Source of the DNA: Halostella litorea | GTDB taxonomy: Archaea > Halobacteriota > Halobacteria > Halobacteriales > Natronoarchaeaceae | DNA: 64,000 bases | Reading direction: 5' to 3' | NCBI RefSeq assembly: GCF_004785955.1 | Contig: NZ_SJER01000001.1 | Span: 558,001-622,000 of the forward strand | Shown: in pieces, positions 32,058-40,390 of the stretch | Numbering within the stretch: the first letter of the stretch is position 1 | Layout: the number at the start of each line of letters is the position of its first letter | Made by a program: the position numbers and the translations under genes | The notes under the pieces: model-generated | The model's database searches: none | Seen by the model: the letters and a program-made list of their open reading frames with translations, nothing else | What the model was told of the DNA's origin: nothing

Positions 32058-32079
32058 GGTTCGAATCCCTTCCCTCGCA
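32058..32079 (+). repeat. Direct repeat of the tRNA-Leu 3' end, att-like site
   Basis: These 22 bases are identical to the last 22 bases of tRNA-Leu (31942-31963), starting GGTTCGAATCCC. Tyrosine recombinases of archaeal viruses and plasmids integrate at tRNA 3' ends and leave such a copy. Here only about 94 bp lie between the copies and no integrase is present, so this looks like a scar of a deleted or excised element. Confidence 0.72.
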
Positions 32080-32181
32080 TCGCTACCGCGAACAACTCCG
32101 TGAGCGGCAGCCATGGACCGTGACTCAAACCGCGGTTTCACCCTCCGGTCGGTTGATGTGACCGCCCGGACGAGGTGTCGT

Positions 32182-32592
32182 ATGACCCCACGATCGGCCG
32201 TTCCGTCGGAGTACGACCGGGCTATCGTCGTCGGGACCGCGCTGGCGCTGTACTGGTCGCTGTACGTGCAACCGTACACCGGGGAGGTGCTCGCGCTGGC
32301 GCTCGGCACCGTGCCGCTGGCGGCCGGGCTGTACCGGTACGTCGACTCGGACAGGTATCTCGTCGAACTGCTTGTCGGCCTCCTCGCGGTCGTGCTCGGC
32401 GGGATGGCGCCGGCGTCGGTCCTCATCGGGTCACGGGTTGGGGAGTGGCTGGTCGGGCGCAGTCCGCTCCCGCTCGCGCTCGGGGCGGCGCTTCTCGTCG
32501 TCCTCGGGGCGGTGCTGCTCCGGCGGGTCGTCGACGGCGTCGTGACCCCGGACGGGGGCCCCGCTGACGGGTCGGACCGCGGCACCGCGTAG
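32182..32592 (+). CDS. Haloarchaeal membrane protein (136 aa)
   Basis: A 136-aa protein with about four hydrophobic helices (about 12-30, 34-52, 60-80 and 95-112) and a Pro/Gly/Asp-rich C-terminal tail. I do not recognise a family. ATG 32182 is preferred; an upstream TTG at 32113 would add a hydrophilic extension close to the att-like repeat. The gene is the first after the tRNA scar. Its composition is ordinary for the window, so I see no sign of foreign origin. Confidence 0.68.
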   Translation: MTPRSAVPSEYDRAIVVGTALALYWSLYVQPYTGEVLALALGTVPLAAGLYRYVDSDRYLVELLVGLLAVVLGGMAPASVLIGSRVGEWLVGRSPLPLALGAALLVVLGAVLLRRVVDGVVTPDGGPADGSDRGTA

Positions 32593-32630
32593 CGCAACGG
32601 CCTTCCGGCCCGAACGCGTACCCGTGGCCG

Positions 32631-33158
32631 ATGACCGACGACGTTTCCGCCGCGCGGGACGCGCTCGCGTCCCACGGCGCGTTCGAGGAGCGAGACGACG
32701 GCTTCGCCTGCACGACGACGCCGTTCGACGTCACCGTCACCGTCGAGTCGGCCGGGGAGGGCCGCGCCGGCACGTTCCGCGTCGCGGAGCGCCTGCCGAC
32801 GCTCGACGCCGCCGTCGAGGGCGAGGGCGTCGGCGAGGCCGTCGAGAACGGCTGGTACGAGACGCTCGCCCTCCGGCTGGAGGACGCCTACGACGTGGTG
32901 CAGTCGCCCGACACGGAGCCGGTGGCCGTCGAGCGCGACGGGGACGCGGTGCTGGTCGAACTGGCGGTCACGGCGTGGAACGCCACGCAGGGGGCCGACG
33001 ACGTCAAGGCGCTGGTCGACTTCGTCGAGGGGACGTACGTTCAGGGGATCGTCCCCGGCTACGACTACGGGGAGCCGGTGGCGCAGTTGCGCGGCCGGGC
33101 GCGAAAGCGCGGCGAGCGGGCCGCCGAGGGCGGCGACCGCGACGGGACGCCGCTGTAG
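32631..33158 (+). CDS. DUF5813 family protein
   Basis: A 175-aa acidic soluble protein starting MTDDVSAARDALASHGAFEERDDGFACTTTPFD. The central part has PTLDAAVEGEGVGEAVENGWYETLALRLEDAYDV. The end is DFVEGTYVQGIVPGYDYGEPVAQL plus a charged tail. This fits the haloarchaeal DUF5813 family as I remember it; no function is known. It starts at ATG 32631 and ends 62 nt before a convergent Lrp-like gene. Confidence 0.75.
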   Translation: MTDDVSAARDALASHGAFEERDDGFACTTTPFDVTVTVESAGEGRAGTFRVAERLPTLDAAVEGEGVGEAVENGWYETLALRLEDAYDVVQSPDTEPVAVERDGDAVLVELAVTAWNATQGADDVKALVDFVEGTYVQGIVPGYDYGEPVAQLRGRARKRGERAAEGGDRDGTPL

Positions 33159-33220
33159 CTACCGAACGCGGGGCGCGAAAGACCGGCGTGAGTTACTCCG
33201 CCGGGAAAACCAGGCGCGGG

Positions 33221-33451
33221 CTAATCCATCGCGATGTACGTCTGTGTGTCCTCGACGCCGTCGGTGGACTGGATCTCCGTCGCGGCGATCCCCTTTACCT
33301 CCGCCGGGGAGTCGACGACCACCTTCGCGATGATGTCGACGTCGCCGGCGACGATGTAGGCCGATTCGACGCCGTCGATCGCCTCGACGTCGTCGCGGAG
33401 CCGGTCCGCCTCGCCCGTGTTCGCTTTGATCATGACGTACGCGGTCACCAT
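33221..33451 (-). CDS. Stand-alone Lrp/AsnC ligand-binding (RAM) domain protein
   Basis: A 76-aa protein consisting only of the RAM effector domain (MVTAYVMIKANTGEADRLRDDVEAIDGVESAYIVAGDVDIIAKV), with no helix-turn-helix. Stand-alone RAM proteins assemble as ring oligomers and bind amino acids or other small ligands. ATG 33451 lies 1 nt after the trkA stop, so the two are co-transcribed. A close paralogue (34229-34459) lies on the other side of trkA, transcribed the opposite way. Confidence 0.88.
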   Translation of the reverse strand: MVTAYVMIKANTGEADRLRDDVEAIDGVESAYIVAGDVDIIAKVVVDSPAEVKGIAATEIQSTDGVEDTQTYIAMD

Positions 33452-33452
33452 C

Positions 33453-34136
33453 TTACGCACCTCCGGCGGCAGCGCGGCCGCCCTCGCCGACGAGGATCTG
33501 GCGGACGTCCGAGAGCACGTCGAAGTCCGCGAGGACGACCAGCCGGTCGCCCGTCTCCAGGGACTCGTCCGGGCTGGGGATCTGGAGCGGTTCGTTCCGC
33601 TTGCCGAACGCCAGCACCGTCGCGTCGGCCGGCAACTGGAGCTCGCTGATCGTGTAGCCGCGGGTCGGTGCGGCCTCGGTCACGGTGAGCTCGACGACCT
33701 GGAGGTTCTGGGCGATGTCGGCGATGGCCCGGATGTCGCCGCCCAGCAGCGCGTTCTTCGCGCCGATCGCGCCGAGGCGCTCGGGGTAGACGATCTCGTC
33801 GACCTCCTCGGCGTACTTGCGGTAGATCTCCTCGCGGTAGTCCTCGTCGATGCGGAGCACGGTCCGGCAGCCGTGGTGTTTGCCGATCATGCAGGCCGCG
33901 AAGTTGACGTTGAGGTCGCCGGTGAGCGCGCCGACCGCGTCCGCCGACGAGAGGTCCGCCTCGTGCAGCACGTCCTCGCGGGAGCCGTCGCCCTCGACCA
34001 CCTCGTATCCCTGCTCGCGGGCGCGGTCGGCCTTCCCGGCGTCGCGCTCGACGAGCGTCACCTCGTGGCCCTCCTCGCGCAGTACGCGCGCCGTTCGCAA
34101 ACCGACTCTCCCTGCTCCAATGATAACGAACCGCAT
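33453..34136 (-). CDS. trkA: TrkA-type potassium channel/transporter regulatory subunit
   Basis: A 227-aa cytoplasmic RCK protein. An N-terminal Rossmann domain starts MRFVIIGAGRVGLRTARVL (NAD-binding GAGRVG at 7-12), with acidic ERDAGK at the end of beta-2. A C-terminal TrkA-C domain (about 140-220) ends EPLQIPSPDESLETGDRLVVL. It gates K+ uptake by TrkH-like membrane subunits, essential for halophiles. No trkH gene is in the window. It is followed 1 nt later by an Lrp-like RAM protein. Confidence 0.93.
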   Translation of the reverse strand: MRFVIIGAGRVGLRTARVLREEGHEVTLVERDAGKADRAREQGYEVVEGDGSREDVLHEADLSSADAVGALTGDLNVNFAACMIGKHHGCRTVLRIDEDYREEIYRKYAEEVDEIVYPERLGAIGAKNALLGGDIRAIADIAQNLQVVELTVTEAAPTRGYTISELQLPADATVLAFGKRNEPLQIPSPDESLETGDRLVVLADFDVLSDVRQILVGEGGRAAAGGA

Positions 34137-34228
34137 GGGTTGCTTTACGCGGGGGCCCCTGAATAAGTTTACCCTGACCCCGCCGCCGACCAAAGGTTTT
34201 TGACGTGCCAAGGAGTACCACACCCCAC

Positions 34229-34459
34229 ATGGTTCACGCGTTCATCATGGTGAAGACTGCCGCCGGGAAGTCCGAGGACCTGCTCGACGCCGTCCGGGGG
34301 CTCGGACAGGTCGACGAGGCCCACATCGTCGCCGGCGACTACGACCTCATCACCGAGGTCGACGTCGACGAGGTGTACGACGTGCTCCACACCGCCTCGT
34401 CGAGCATCCAGGGGCTCGACGGCGTCGCCGACACGAAGACGTACATCTCGATGGGCTGA
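34229..34459 (+). CDS. Stand-alone Lrp/AsnC ligand-binding (RAM) domain protein
   Basis: A 76-aa RAM-only protein (MVHAFIMVKTAAGKSEDLLDAVRGLGQVDEAHIVAGDYDLITEV). The shared core AHIVAGDYDLI and ending DTKTYISMG match the paralogue at 33221-33451 (AYIVAGDVDII and DTQTYIAMD). It is transcribed divergently from trkA. A T-rich AAAGGTTTTTGA (34192-34203) lies about 30 nt upstream and supports ATG 34229. It probably forms oligomers with, or works beside, its paralogue. Confidence 0.88.
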   Translation: MVHAFIMVKTAAGKSEDLLDAVRGLGQVDEAHIVAGDYDLITEVDVDEVYDVLHTASSSIQGLDGVADTKTYISMG

Positions 34460-34471
34460 CGGGCGGCGCGA

Positions 34472-35500
34472 CTACTCCTCGCGGTCGGCCGCCGACAGCA
34501 CCGACTCCTTCTGGGCGCGCAGCGCCGCGGGCGGGTCGGCGTACACGTGGTCGAACACGTCCGCGGGGTCCGCGTCGTCGGCCTCCTCGGCCGTCTCGAC
34601 GGCGCGGTCGAGTTCGTCGTCGGCGTCTTCCCGGACCGTCTCGACGAACGCGTCGTCGACGATGCCGGCGTCGCGGAGGTACTCCTCGAAGCGCTCGACC
34701 GGGTCCCGGGTCCGCCAGTCCGGCAGGTCCGGTTCGTCGTCGCGGTACCGGCCGGGGTCGTCGCTGGTGGTGTGTGCGCCCTGCCGGTACGTGAGGCTCT
34801 CGACGAGTACCGGTTCGCCGTCCCGCGCCCGGTCCAGCGCCGCGCCGACGGCCTCGTAGACGGCCAGCGGGTCGTTCCCGTCGACCTGCAGCCCCTCGAA
34901 ACCGTACGCCTCGGCCTTCTCCGCGATGGTGTCGCTGGCGGTCTGGCGCTCCCGGGGCAGGCTGATCGCCCAGCCGTTGTTCTCGCAGAAGAAGACCGTC
35001 GGCGTATCGAACACGCCGGCGAAGTTCAGCCCCTCGTGGAAGTCGCCCTCGCTGGTCGCGCCGTCGCCGAAGTAACAGAGGACGCCGTGGTCGGCGTCGC
35101 GGTAGTTCGCGGCCATCCCGACGCCCGCCGCGTGGGGGATCTGCGTGGCGATGGGCACCGCCTGCGGGAACGTCGGGACGTCGTGGTCCGAGCGGAACTC
35201 GGCGTGGCCCCGCCGGAAGAGGAGGATGTCGCTCATCGGGACGCCGCGGGCGATCTGCATCGCGTTGGACCGGTAGGTCGGGAGGAGCCAGTCGTCGTCG
35301 GCCATCGCGTGGGCGGCCGCGACCTGCGACCCCTCCTGGCCCTCGAACGGCGGGTAGCCGCTCATCCAGCCGCGGCGTTGGAGCGCGAGCGCCCGCTCGT
35401 CGAACCGCCGCGCCCGTACCATGTCGCGGTAGATCGCCCGCGCGCCGTCCGCCGAGAGCGACGTCTCGTCGAACTCCCGCTCGCCGATGACTCGGTGCAT
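34472..35500 (-). CDS. 2-oxoacid/pyruvate dehydrogenase E1 component alpha subunit (orphan)
   Basis: A 342-aa thiamine-diphosphate-dependent E1-alpha. The ThDP motif runs from GDGATSEGDFHEGLNFA (GDG at 145-147) to ENNGWAIS (Asn174-Asn175). The phosphorylation-loop region HTTSDDPGRYR is present. E1-alpha pairs with E1-beta to decarboxylate 2-oxoacids and feed E2. No E1-beta, E2 or E3 gene is in the window: the neighbours are a convergent RAM gene and a divergent membrane protein. It may use an E1-beta encoded elsewhere. It starts at ATG 35500. Confidence 0.9.
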   Translation of the reverse strand: MHRVIGEREFDETSLSADGARAIYRDMVRARRFDERALALQRRGWMSGYPPFEGQEGSQVAAAHAMADDDWLLPTYRSNAMQIARGVPMSDILLFRRGHAEFRSDHDVPTFPQAVPIATQIPHAAGVGMAANYRDADHGVLCYFGDGATSEGDFHEGLNFAGVFDTPTVFFCENNGWAISLPRERQTASDTIAEKAEAYGFEGLQVDGNDPLAVYEAVGAALDRARDGEPVLVESLTYRQGAHTTSDDPGRYRDDEPDLPDWRTRDPVERFEEYLRDAGIVDDAFVETVREDADDELDRAVETAEEADDADPADVFDHVYADPPAALRAQKESVLSAADREE

Positions 35501-35571
35501 GCGCGGCGACTCGGCCCCGCTCCCCAAAGCCGTTCCGATACGCCAAAGTCCGTCCGGCCCGAAACCCCGGT

Positions 35572-35895
35572 ATGGTTTCGGTCTCCGCCGCCGTCGGGTT
35601 CGTCGTCCTCGTCGGCGTCCACACGCTCATCGCCGCGGTGGCGACGCGGTACTTCCGCGTCCAGTTGAAAACGCAGTGGGGGTCGGCCGCCTTCGCGTTG
35701 CTTCTGACGCCGCTGTTGCTCGTCGTCTCGACGCTCGTCCTCTCGGGCGTGCTGGGGATCGGCGGGAACCTCGGCGACCGGAACACCGCGGTGTTCGTCG
35801 TCATCCTCCTACCGCTGGTGCTCGGCTACGCCATCGACATGTTCTGGCTGCCCGCCCCGGAGGAGATCGAACTGCCCGACACCGCCGAGAACTGA
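35572..35895 (+). CDS. Haloarchaeal membrane protein (DUF7991-like)
   Basis: A 107-aa protein with three hydrophobic helices (about 5-25, 38-60 and 72-92) and a short acidic C-terminus (PEEIELPDTAEN). The central RVQLKTQWGSAAFALLLTPLLL segment is characteristic of a small conserved haloarchaeal family that I believe is DUF7991. The function is unknown. It is divergent from E1-alpha and ends 13 nt before the convergent tmk gene. Confidence 0.72.
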   Translation: MVSVSAAVGFVVLVGVHTLIAAVATRYFRVQLKTQWGSAAFALLLTPLLLVVSTLVLSGVLGIGGNLGDRNTAVFVVILLPLVLGYAIDMFWLPAPEEIELPDTAEN

Positions 35896-35908
35896 CCGCG
35901 GCCGGGAG

Positions 35909-36496
35909 TTATCGCCGCTCTAGCGCCGTCTCGACGGCGTCCTCGGCGGCCGCCACGACGTGTTCCGGCGAGCGCGTCGCGTCCACCCGGACGAACCGCC
36001 CGGGGTCGCGTTCGATCAGCGTCTCGTAGTTGTCCTGCACGCCGGCGAGGTACTCCGCCCGCTCGAACTTGTTCGCGCCGGCGCTGCGCTCGGCGGCGGT
36101 GTGGGGGTCGAGGTCGAGGTAGATGGTCAGGTCGGGGTCGACGGTGAAGGGCTGGTGGATCCCCCGGACGTACTCCATCGGCCGCTTTACCTCGCCCTCC
36201 AGCGACGCCCCCTGGTAGGCATACCGCGAGTCCGAGTAGCGGTCGGAGATGACGAGGTCCCCCCGGGCCAGCGCCGGCCGGACGACGTCGGCCAGGTGGG
36301 CGGCGTGGTCGGCCGTGTAGAGGAACAGTTCCGCGAGGGGGTCGGCGTCGTCGTCCGCGAGCGACCGGTCGACCGCCTCGCCGTACCAGCTGTCGGTCGG
36401 TTCGCGGGTGAACGTCGCGTCGGGGTAGGCGTCCCGGAGCGCCTCCGCCACCGTGGTCTTGCCGCTCCCGTCCAACCCCTCCAGGGTCACGAGCAT
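35909..36496 (-). CDS. tmk: Thymidylate kinase
   Basis: A 195-aa P-loop kinase that phosphorylates dTMP to dTDP. Walker A is GLDGSGKT (7-14), then [27 protein letters not shown] (the DR(Y/H) motif) and a LID region. ATG 36496 is chosen because a TATA-like ATATGC box (36517-36524) lies 25 nt upstream, which places the alternative ATG 36520 inside the promoter. It is divergent from the epimerase gene. Confidence 0.94.
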   Translation of the reverse strand: MLVTLEGLDGSGKTTVAEALRDAYPDATFTREPTDSWYGEAVDRSLADDDADPLAELFLYTADHAAHLADVVRPALARGDLVISDRYSDSRYAYQGASLEGEVKRPMEYVRGIHQPFTVDPDLTIYLDLDPHTAAERSAGANKFERAEYLAGVQDNYETLIERDPGRFVRVDATRSPEHVVAAAEDAVETALERR

Positions 36497-36516
36497 AGCG
36501 GGGGTTCCGGCCGCTC

Positions 36517-36524
36517 GCATATCA
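36517..36524 (-). promoter_or_regulatory. TATA box of tmk
   Basis: The minus strand reads TGATATGC, about 25 nt before ATG 36496. It decides between two candidate starts. Confidence 0.6.
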
Positions 36525-36618
36525 GTCGTCCGGGTTCGGGCGTCGACCCCGCCACGGCCCGCGACCGGCCGTCCCGCCGCCCCGGTAGCTTTAGGCCGAT
36601 TCGGAACTACTTCGAAGT

Positions 36619-37506
36619 ATGAGAGTTCTGGTCACCGGCGGAACGGGGTTCATCGGGGAGCGACTGTGCGGCGAACTCGCCGACCGCGGCCACGACGTCA
36701 CCGCGCTCGCCCGGAACCCCGAGGACGGCGACCTGCCCGCCGACATCGACCGGGCGACGGGCGACGTGACGGCGTACGACTCCATCGAGGCGGCGTTCGA
36801 GGGACAGGACGCCGTCGTCAACCTCGTCGCGCTGTCGCCGCTGTTCAAGCCCAAGGGCGGCGCGACCCACGAGAGCGTCCACCTCGGCGGGACCGAGAAC
36901 GTCGTCCGGGCCGCCGAGGAACACGGTGTCGGCCGGATCGTCCAGATGAGCGCGCTCGGCGCGGACGCCGACGGGCCGACGGCGTACATCCGCACGAAGG
37001 GGCAGGCCGAGTCCGTCGTCCGGGAGTCGGACCTGGAGTGGACGATCGTCCGCCCCTCGGTCGTGTTCGGGGAGGGCGGCGAGTTCGTCTCCTTCACGAA
37101 GAAGCTCACCCCACCCGTGCTCGCCCCGCTGCCCGGCGGCGGGAAGACGCGCTTCCAGCCGATCTGGGTCGGCGACCTCGTGCCGATGCTGGCCGACTGC
37201 GTCGAGGACGACGACCACGTCGGCGAGACCTACGAGATAGGCGGGCCGGAGGTGCTGACGCTCGCGCAGGTCGCAAAGCGCGCGCGCCGCGCCGCCGGGC
37301 ACTCCGTGACGGTCGTCCCGGTGCCGATGGCGCTGGCCGGCGTCGGCCTGAAGGTCGCTGGGGCGATCCCCGGGTTCCCCATGGGCGCGGACCAGTACCG
37401 GTCGCTCAAGTTCGACAACACCACGGCGTCGAACGACGTCGACGCGTTCGGGCGGTCCGAGGACGAGTTGACGACGCTGTCGGCGTACCTCGGGGTCGAC
37501 ATGTAA
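36619..37506 (+). CDS. NDUFA9-like NAD(P)-binding protein / epimerase
   Basis: A 295-aa extended SDR starting [32 protein letters not shown] (GGTGFIG at 7-13). It continues with [38 protein letters not shown] and [14 protein letters not shown]. The pattern with YxxTK and IVRPS is that of the complex-I NDUFA9 subfamily, whose archaeal members are predicted quinone- or sugar-related oxidoreductases. The substrate is unknown. The nearest complex-I gene in the window is the lone nuoH at 41.6 kb. Confidence 0.86.
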   Translation: MRVLVTGGTGFIGERLCGELADRGHDVTALARNPEDGDLPADIDRATGDVTAYDSIEAAFEGQDAVVNLVALSPLFKPKGGATHESVHLGGTENVVRAAEEHGVGRIVQMSALGADADGPTAYIRTKGQAESVVRESDLEWTIVRPSVVFGEGGEFVSFTKKLTPPVLAPLPGGGKTRFQPIWVGDLVPMLADCVEDDDHVGETYEIGGPEVLTLAQVAKRARRAAGHSVTVVPVPMALAGVGLKVAGAIPGFPMGADQYRSLKFDNTTASNDVDAFGRSEDELTTLSAYLGVDM

Positions 37507-37649
37507 TCGCGTTATACGGAACCTTAAAGTTGTCTAGAATGCTGACGTTACCGCGGCGATTCGGCCGGTAATACCACCTTATTTCCCGCTCCCGTCGGGC
37601 GGTTTAGTTGATTTCTACCGCGGTCGGAGAGGTTTGCACCATCACAAAG

Positions 37650-37657
37650 CTTATATT
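37650..37657 (+). promoter_or_regulatory. Promoter of cetZ
   Basis: CTTATATT predicts transcription starting near 37680, leaving a leader of about 20 nt before ATG 37703, with GGAG at 37684-37687 as a possible weak ribosome site. The 196-nt gap upstream is among the most A/T-rich in the window. Confidence 0.62.
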
Positions 37658-37702
37658 CGTCATCGCTCTGTTTTCAGTCCAACGGAGCCCCGTGTACAAA
37701 GC

Positions 37703-38878
37703 ATGAAACTGGCGATGATCGGATTCGGACAGGCTGGTGGGAAAATCGTCGACAAGTTCCTGGAGTACGACGAGCGTTCGGGCAGTGGGATCGTCCGCTC
37801 GGCCGTCGCGGTAAACACCGCGAAGGCGGATCTGATGGGACTGGAGCGGATCCCGGAGGATCAGCGCGTACTCATCGGGCAGTCGCGAGTCAAGGGCCAC
37901 GGCGTCGGCGCCGACAACGAGCTCGGTGCCGAAGTGGCCGAGGAGGACATCGACGAGGTACAGGGCGCGATAGACAACATTCCGGTTCACGAAGTCGACG
38001 CGTTCCTCATCATCGCCGGGATGGGTGGGGGGACCGGCAGCGGCGGCGCGCCGGTGCTGGCAAAGCACCTGAAGCGCATCTACACCGAGCCCGTCTACGG
38101 GCTCGGCGTGCTGCCGGGCAGCGACGAGGGGGGCATCTACACGCTGAACGCCGCCCGCTCGTTCCAGACGTTCGTCCGGGAGGTCGACAACCTCCTCGTC
38201 TTCGACAACGACGCCTGGCGGAAGGCGGGCGAGTCCGTCGAGGGCGGCTACGAGGAGATAAACGACGAGATCGTCAAGCGCTTCGGCATCCTCTTTGGCG
38301 CCGGCGAGGTCGGCGAGGGCGACGAGGTCGCCGAGAGCGTCGTCGACTCCAGCGAGATCATCAACACCCTCTCGGGCGGCGGGGTCTCCACGGTCGGCTA
38401 CGCCCGCGAGGAGGTCGAGACCCAGGACGACGGCGGGCTCCTCTCCCGCTTTACCGGCGGCGAGGACGACGGGATCGACACCGCACACACCACGAACCGC
38501 ATCACCAGCCTCGTCCGCAAGGCCGCGCTGGGTCGGCTGACGCTGCCCTGTGAGATCGAGGGTACCGAGCGCGCGCTCCTCGTGATGAGCGGCCCGCCCC
38601 AGCATCTCAACCGGAAAGGGATAGAGCGCGGGCGGAAGTGGCTCGAAGAGCAGACCGGCTCGATGGAGGTCCGCGGCGGCGACTACCCCGTCCCCGCCTC
38701 GAACTTCGTCGCCAGCGTCATCCTGCTGTCCGGCGTCAACGACGTGCCCCGGATCAAGGAGCTCCAGCAGGTCGCCATCGAGGCCCAGGACAACATCGAG
38801 GAGATACGCGAGGAAAGCGAAGATAACTTAGAGAGCTTGGTCGAAGATGACGAAGATGAACTCGAACCGCTGTTCTAA
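37703..38878 (+). CDS. cetZ: Tubulin-like cytoskeletal protein CetZ
   Basis: A 391-aa tubulin/FtsZ-superfamily GTPase starting MKLAMIGFGQAGGKIVDKFLEYD, the CetZ N-terminus. The tubulin signature GGGTGSG is at 108-114 within GMGGGTGSGGAPVLA. CetZ proteins form cytoskeletal filaments that control haloarchaeal cell shape and motility rather than division. The acidic C-terminal tail (EESEDNLESLVEDDEDELEPLF) is long. The downstream membrane protein gene overlaps its last 32 nt, so the two are translationally coupled. Confidence 0.95.
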   Translation: MKLAMIGFGQAGGKIVDKFLEYDERSGSGIVRSAVAVNTAKADLMGLERIPEDQRVLIGQSRVKGHGVGADNELGAEVAEEDIDEVQGAIDNIPVHEVDAFLIIAGMGGGTGSGGAPVLAKHLKRIYTEPVYGLGVLPGSDEGGIYTLNAARSFQTFVREVDNLLVFDNDAWRKAGESVEGGYEEINDEIVKRFGILFGAGEVGEGDEVAESVVDSSEIINTLSGGGVSTVGYAREEVETQDDGGLLSRFTGGEDDGIDTAHTTNRITSLVRKAALGRLTLPCEIEGTERALLVMSGPPQHLNRKGIERGRKWLEEQTGSMEVRGGDYPVPASNFVASVILLSGVNDVPRIKELQQVAIEAQDNIEEIREESEDNLESLVEDDEDELEPLF

Positions 38879-39668
38879 GCTCGCGACACTGCTCGTCGTC
38901 GCCCTGGTCGCCCTCGCCGCGGTCCCGCCAGCCGCGGCCGTGGCGACCGTCGAGGCCGACGGCGCGCCCGGCGACGCGGAAGTCGGCGAGGAGGTATCGA
39001 CTACCTACACGTTCACCGACCTCTACGCGGACGACACGCCCCGACAGTGGACGCTCCGCGGCGAGACCAACCTGACCAACGCTACCTGGACCGTCACCGC
39101 ATACGACAACGCGGGCGACCAGGTGGGACAGACCCAGAGCTACGGGGGTAGCTCCTTCGAGTACGACGTGGTCGCCGACGACGACGTGGCCGAACTCGAA
39201 GTGACGCTCACCGGCACCGTCCCCGAGGTCGAGAACTACACGTACGACCCCCAGCAGTCGTTCCGCCTGACGGAGTTCACGGAGGTCCGCGATGGCGGCG
39301 GCACGACCGAGATCGATAGCTGGGAGACGAACCACTACACGACCGCGAGCAGCGATGCCCGCGAGGCGCTCGACAGCGCCCGTCAGGCGATCGACGACGC
39401 CGACGAGAGCGGCGCGGACGTCACCGAGGCCGAGAGCTCCTTCCGGAACGCCCGGCAGGCCTACGAGTCCGGCGAGTTCGACCTCGCGACGAACCTCGCC
39501 GAGGAGGCCGAGAGCAAGGCGACCAACGCCCAGGAGTCGACCGAACAGACGGAGCAGCGCAACACGATGCTCCTCTACGGCGGCATCGGGCTGGTCGCGC
39601 TCGTGCTGATCGGCGGCGCGGTGTACTGGTACCGCCAGCAGGGCGACGACTACGACAAGCTGGGCTGA
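38847..39668 (+). CDS. CetZ-linked exported protein with C-terminal membrane anchor
   Basis: A 273-aa protein with an N-terminal signal (hydrophobic about 12-30, ending PPAAAVA) and an extracytoplasmic beta domain with N-glycosylation-type sites (NLTNATW, ENYTY). A helical region follows (DAREALDSARQAIDDADESG, EAESSFRNARQAYESGEFDLA), then one transmembrane helix (about 247-266) and a short cytoplasmic tail. The start could be ATG 38847 or in-frame ATG 38856; both overlap cetZ. The coupling suggests it could link the cytoskeleton to the cell surface, which is inference. Confidence 0.78.
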   Translation: MTKMNSNRCSKLATLLVVALVALAAVPPAAAVATVEADGAPGDAEVGEEVSTTYTFTDLYADDTPRQWTLRGETNLTNATWTVTAYDNAGDQVGQTQSYGGSSFEYDVVADDDVAELEVTLTGTVPEVENYTYDPQQSFRLTEFTEVRDGGGTTEIDSWETNHYTTASSDAREALDSARQAIDDADESGADVTEAESSFRNARQAYESGEFDLATNLAEEAESKATNAQESTEQTEQRNTMLLYGGIGLVALVLIGGAVYWYRQQGDDYDKLG

Positions 39669-39705
39669 CGCCCCCTTTTTCCCTCCGCACACCGAACTCA
39701 CAGCG

Positions 39706-40314
39706 ATGCGCACCGTCGTCCCGTACGCCGACGAGCAGCCGAAGACCCGCCTGAGCGACGTCCTCGCGCCCGAGGAACGCCGGGCGTTCGCCCGCGCGAT
39801 GCTCGACGACGTGCTGGCGGCGGTCCGCGCGGCGGGCGGCGAGCCGACGGTGCTTTCGACGGGGACGCTCGACGTCGACGCGCCGGTGACCGTCGACGAG
39901 CGGGCGCTCTCGCCGGCGGTCAACGCCGCCCTCGACGACGCCGCGGGCCCCGTCGCGGTCGTCATGGCCGACCTGGCGCTGGCCACCGGCGACGCCGTCG
40001 AACGGCTGTACGCCGCCGAGGCCGACGTGGCTATCGCGCCGGGCCTCGGCGGCGGGACGAACGCGCTGGCCGTCCGCCACAGCGGGTTCCGGGTCGACTA
40101 CCACGGCGTCTCCGTCCGCGACCACCGCGAGCGGGCCCGCACGGTCGGCGCGAGCGTCGCCGCCGTCGACTCGTTCCGGCTGGCGACCGACGTGGACGAG
40201 CGCGCGGACCTCGCGGAGGTGTTGCTCCACGGCGCGGGCGCGGCGCGGGACTGGCTCGTCGACGCCGGCTTCGAGGTGGTCGCCGACGGCGGCCGCGTCG
40301 GCGTGCGCCGGTGA
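39706..40314 (+). CDS. cofC: 2-phospho-L-lactate guanylyltransferase
   Basis: A 202-aa CofC nucleotidyltransferase that activates 2-phospho-L-lactate (or a related phosphoacid) with GTP in coenzyme F420 synthesis. The core YADEQPKTRLSDVLAPEERRAFARAML and APGLGGGTNALAVRHSGFRVDYHGVSVRDH matches the family. It starts at ATG 39706 after a T-rich stretch. cofG lies 76 nt downstream with its own TATA-like box, and cofH is 3.1 kb further on. Confidence 0.93.
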   Translation: MRTVVPYADEQPKTRLSDVLAPEERRAFARAMLDDVLAAVRAAGGEPTVLSTGTLDVDAPVTVDERALSPAVNAALDDAAGPVAVVMADLALATGDAVERLYAAEADVAIAPGLGGGTNALAVRHSGFRVDYHGVSVRDHRERARTVGASVAAVDSFRLATDVDERADLAEVLLHGAGAARDWLVDAGFEVVADGGRVGVRR

Positions 40315-40357
40315 CGGCGACGCGACCGCGGCCAGCGACCGACTGCCGGGACTGGTA

Positions 40358-40366
40358 CCCTTTTGG
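40358..40366 (+). promoter_or_regulatory. TATA-like box before cofG
   Basis: CCCTTTTGG, about 27 nt before ATG 40391. It gives cofG a promoter of its own although cofC lies just upstream. Confidence 0.55.
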
Positions 40367-40390
40367 GGCTGGGAGAGAGACGGGGGAACG

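Noticed and set aside
31914-32128. Minus-strand frames across the tRNA-Leu region
   Set aside because: They contain the RGKGFEP/GRDSNPRT-type words that arise from translating tRNA T-arms backwards. They are not a protein gene.
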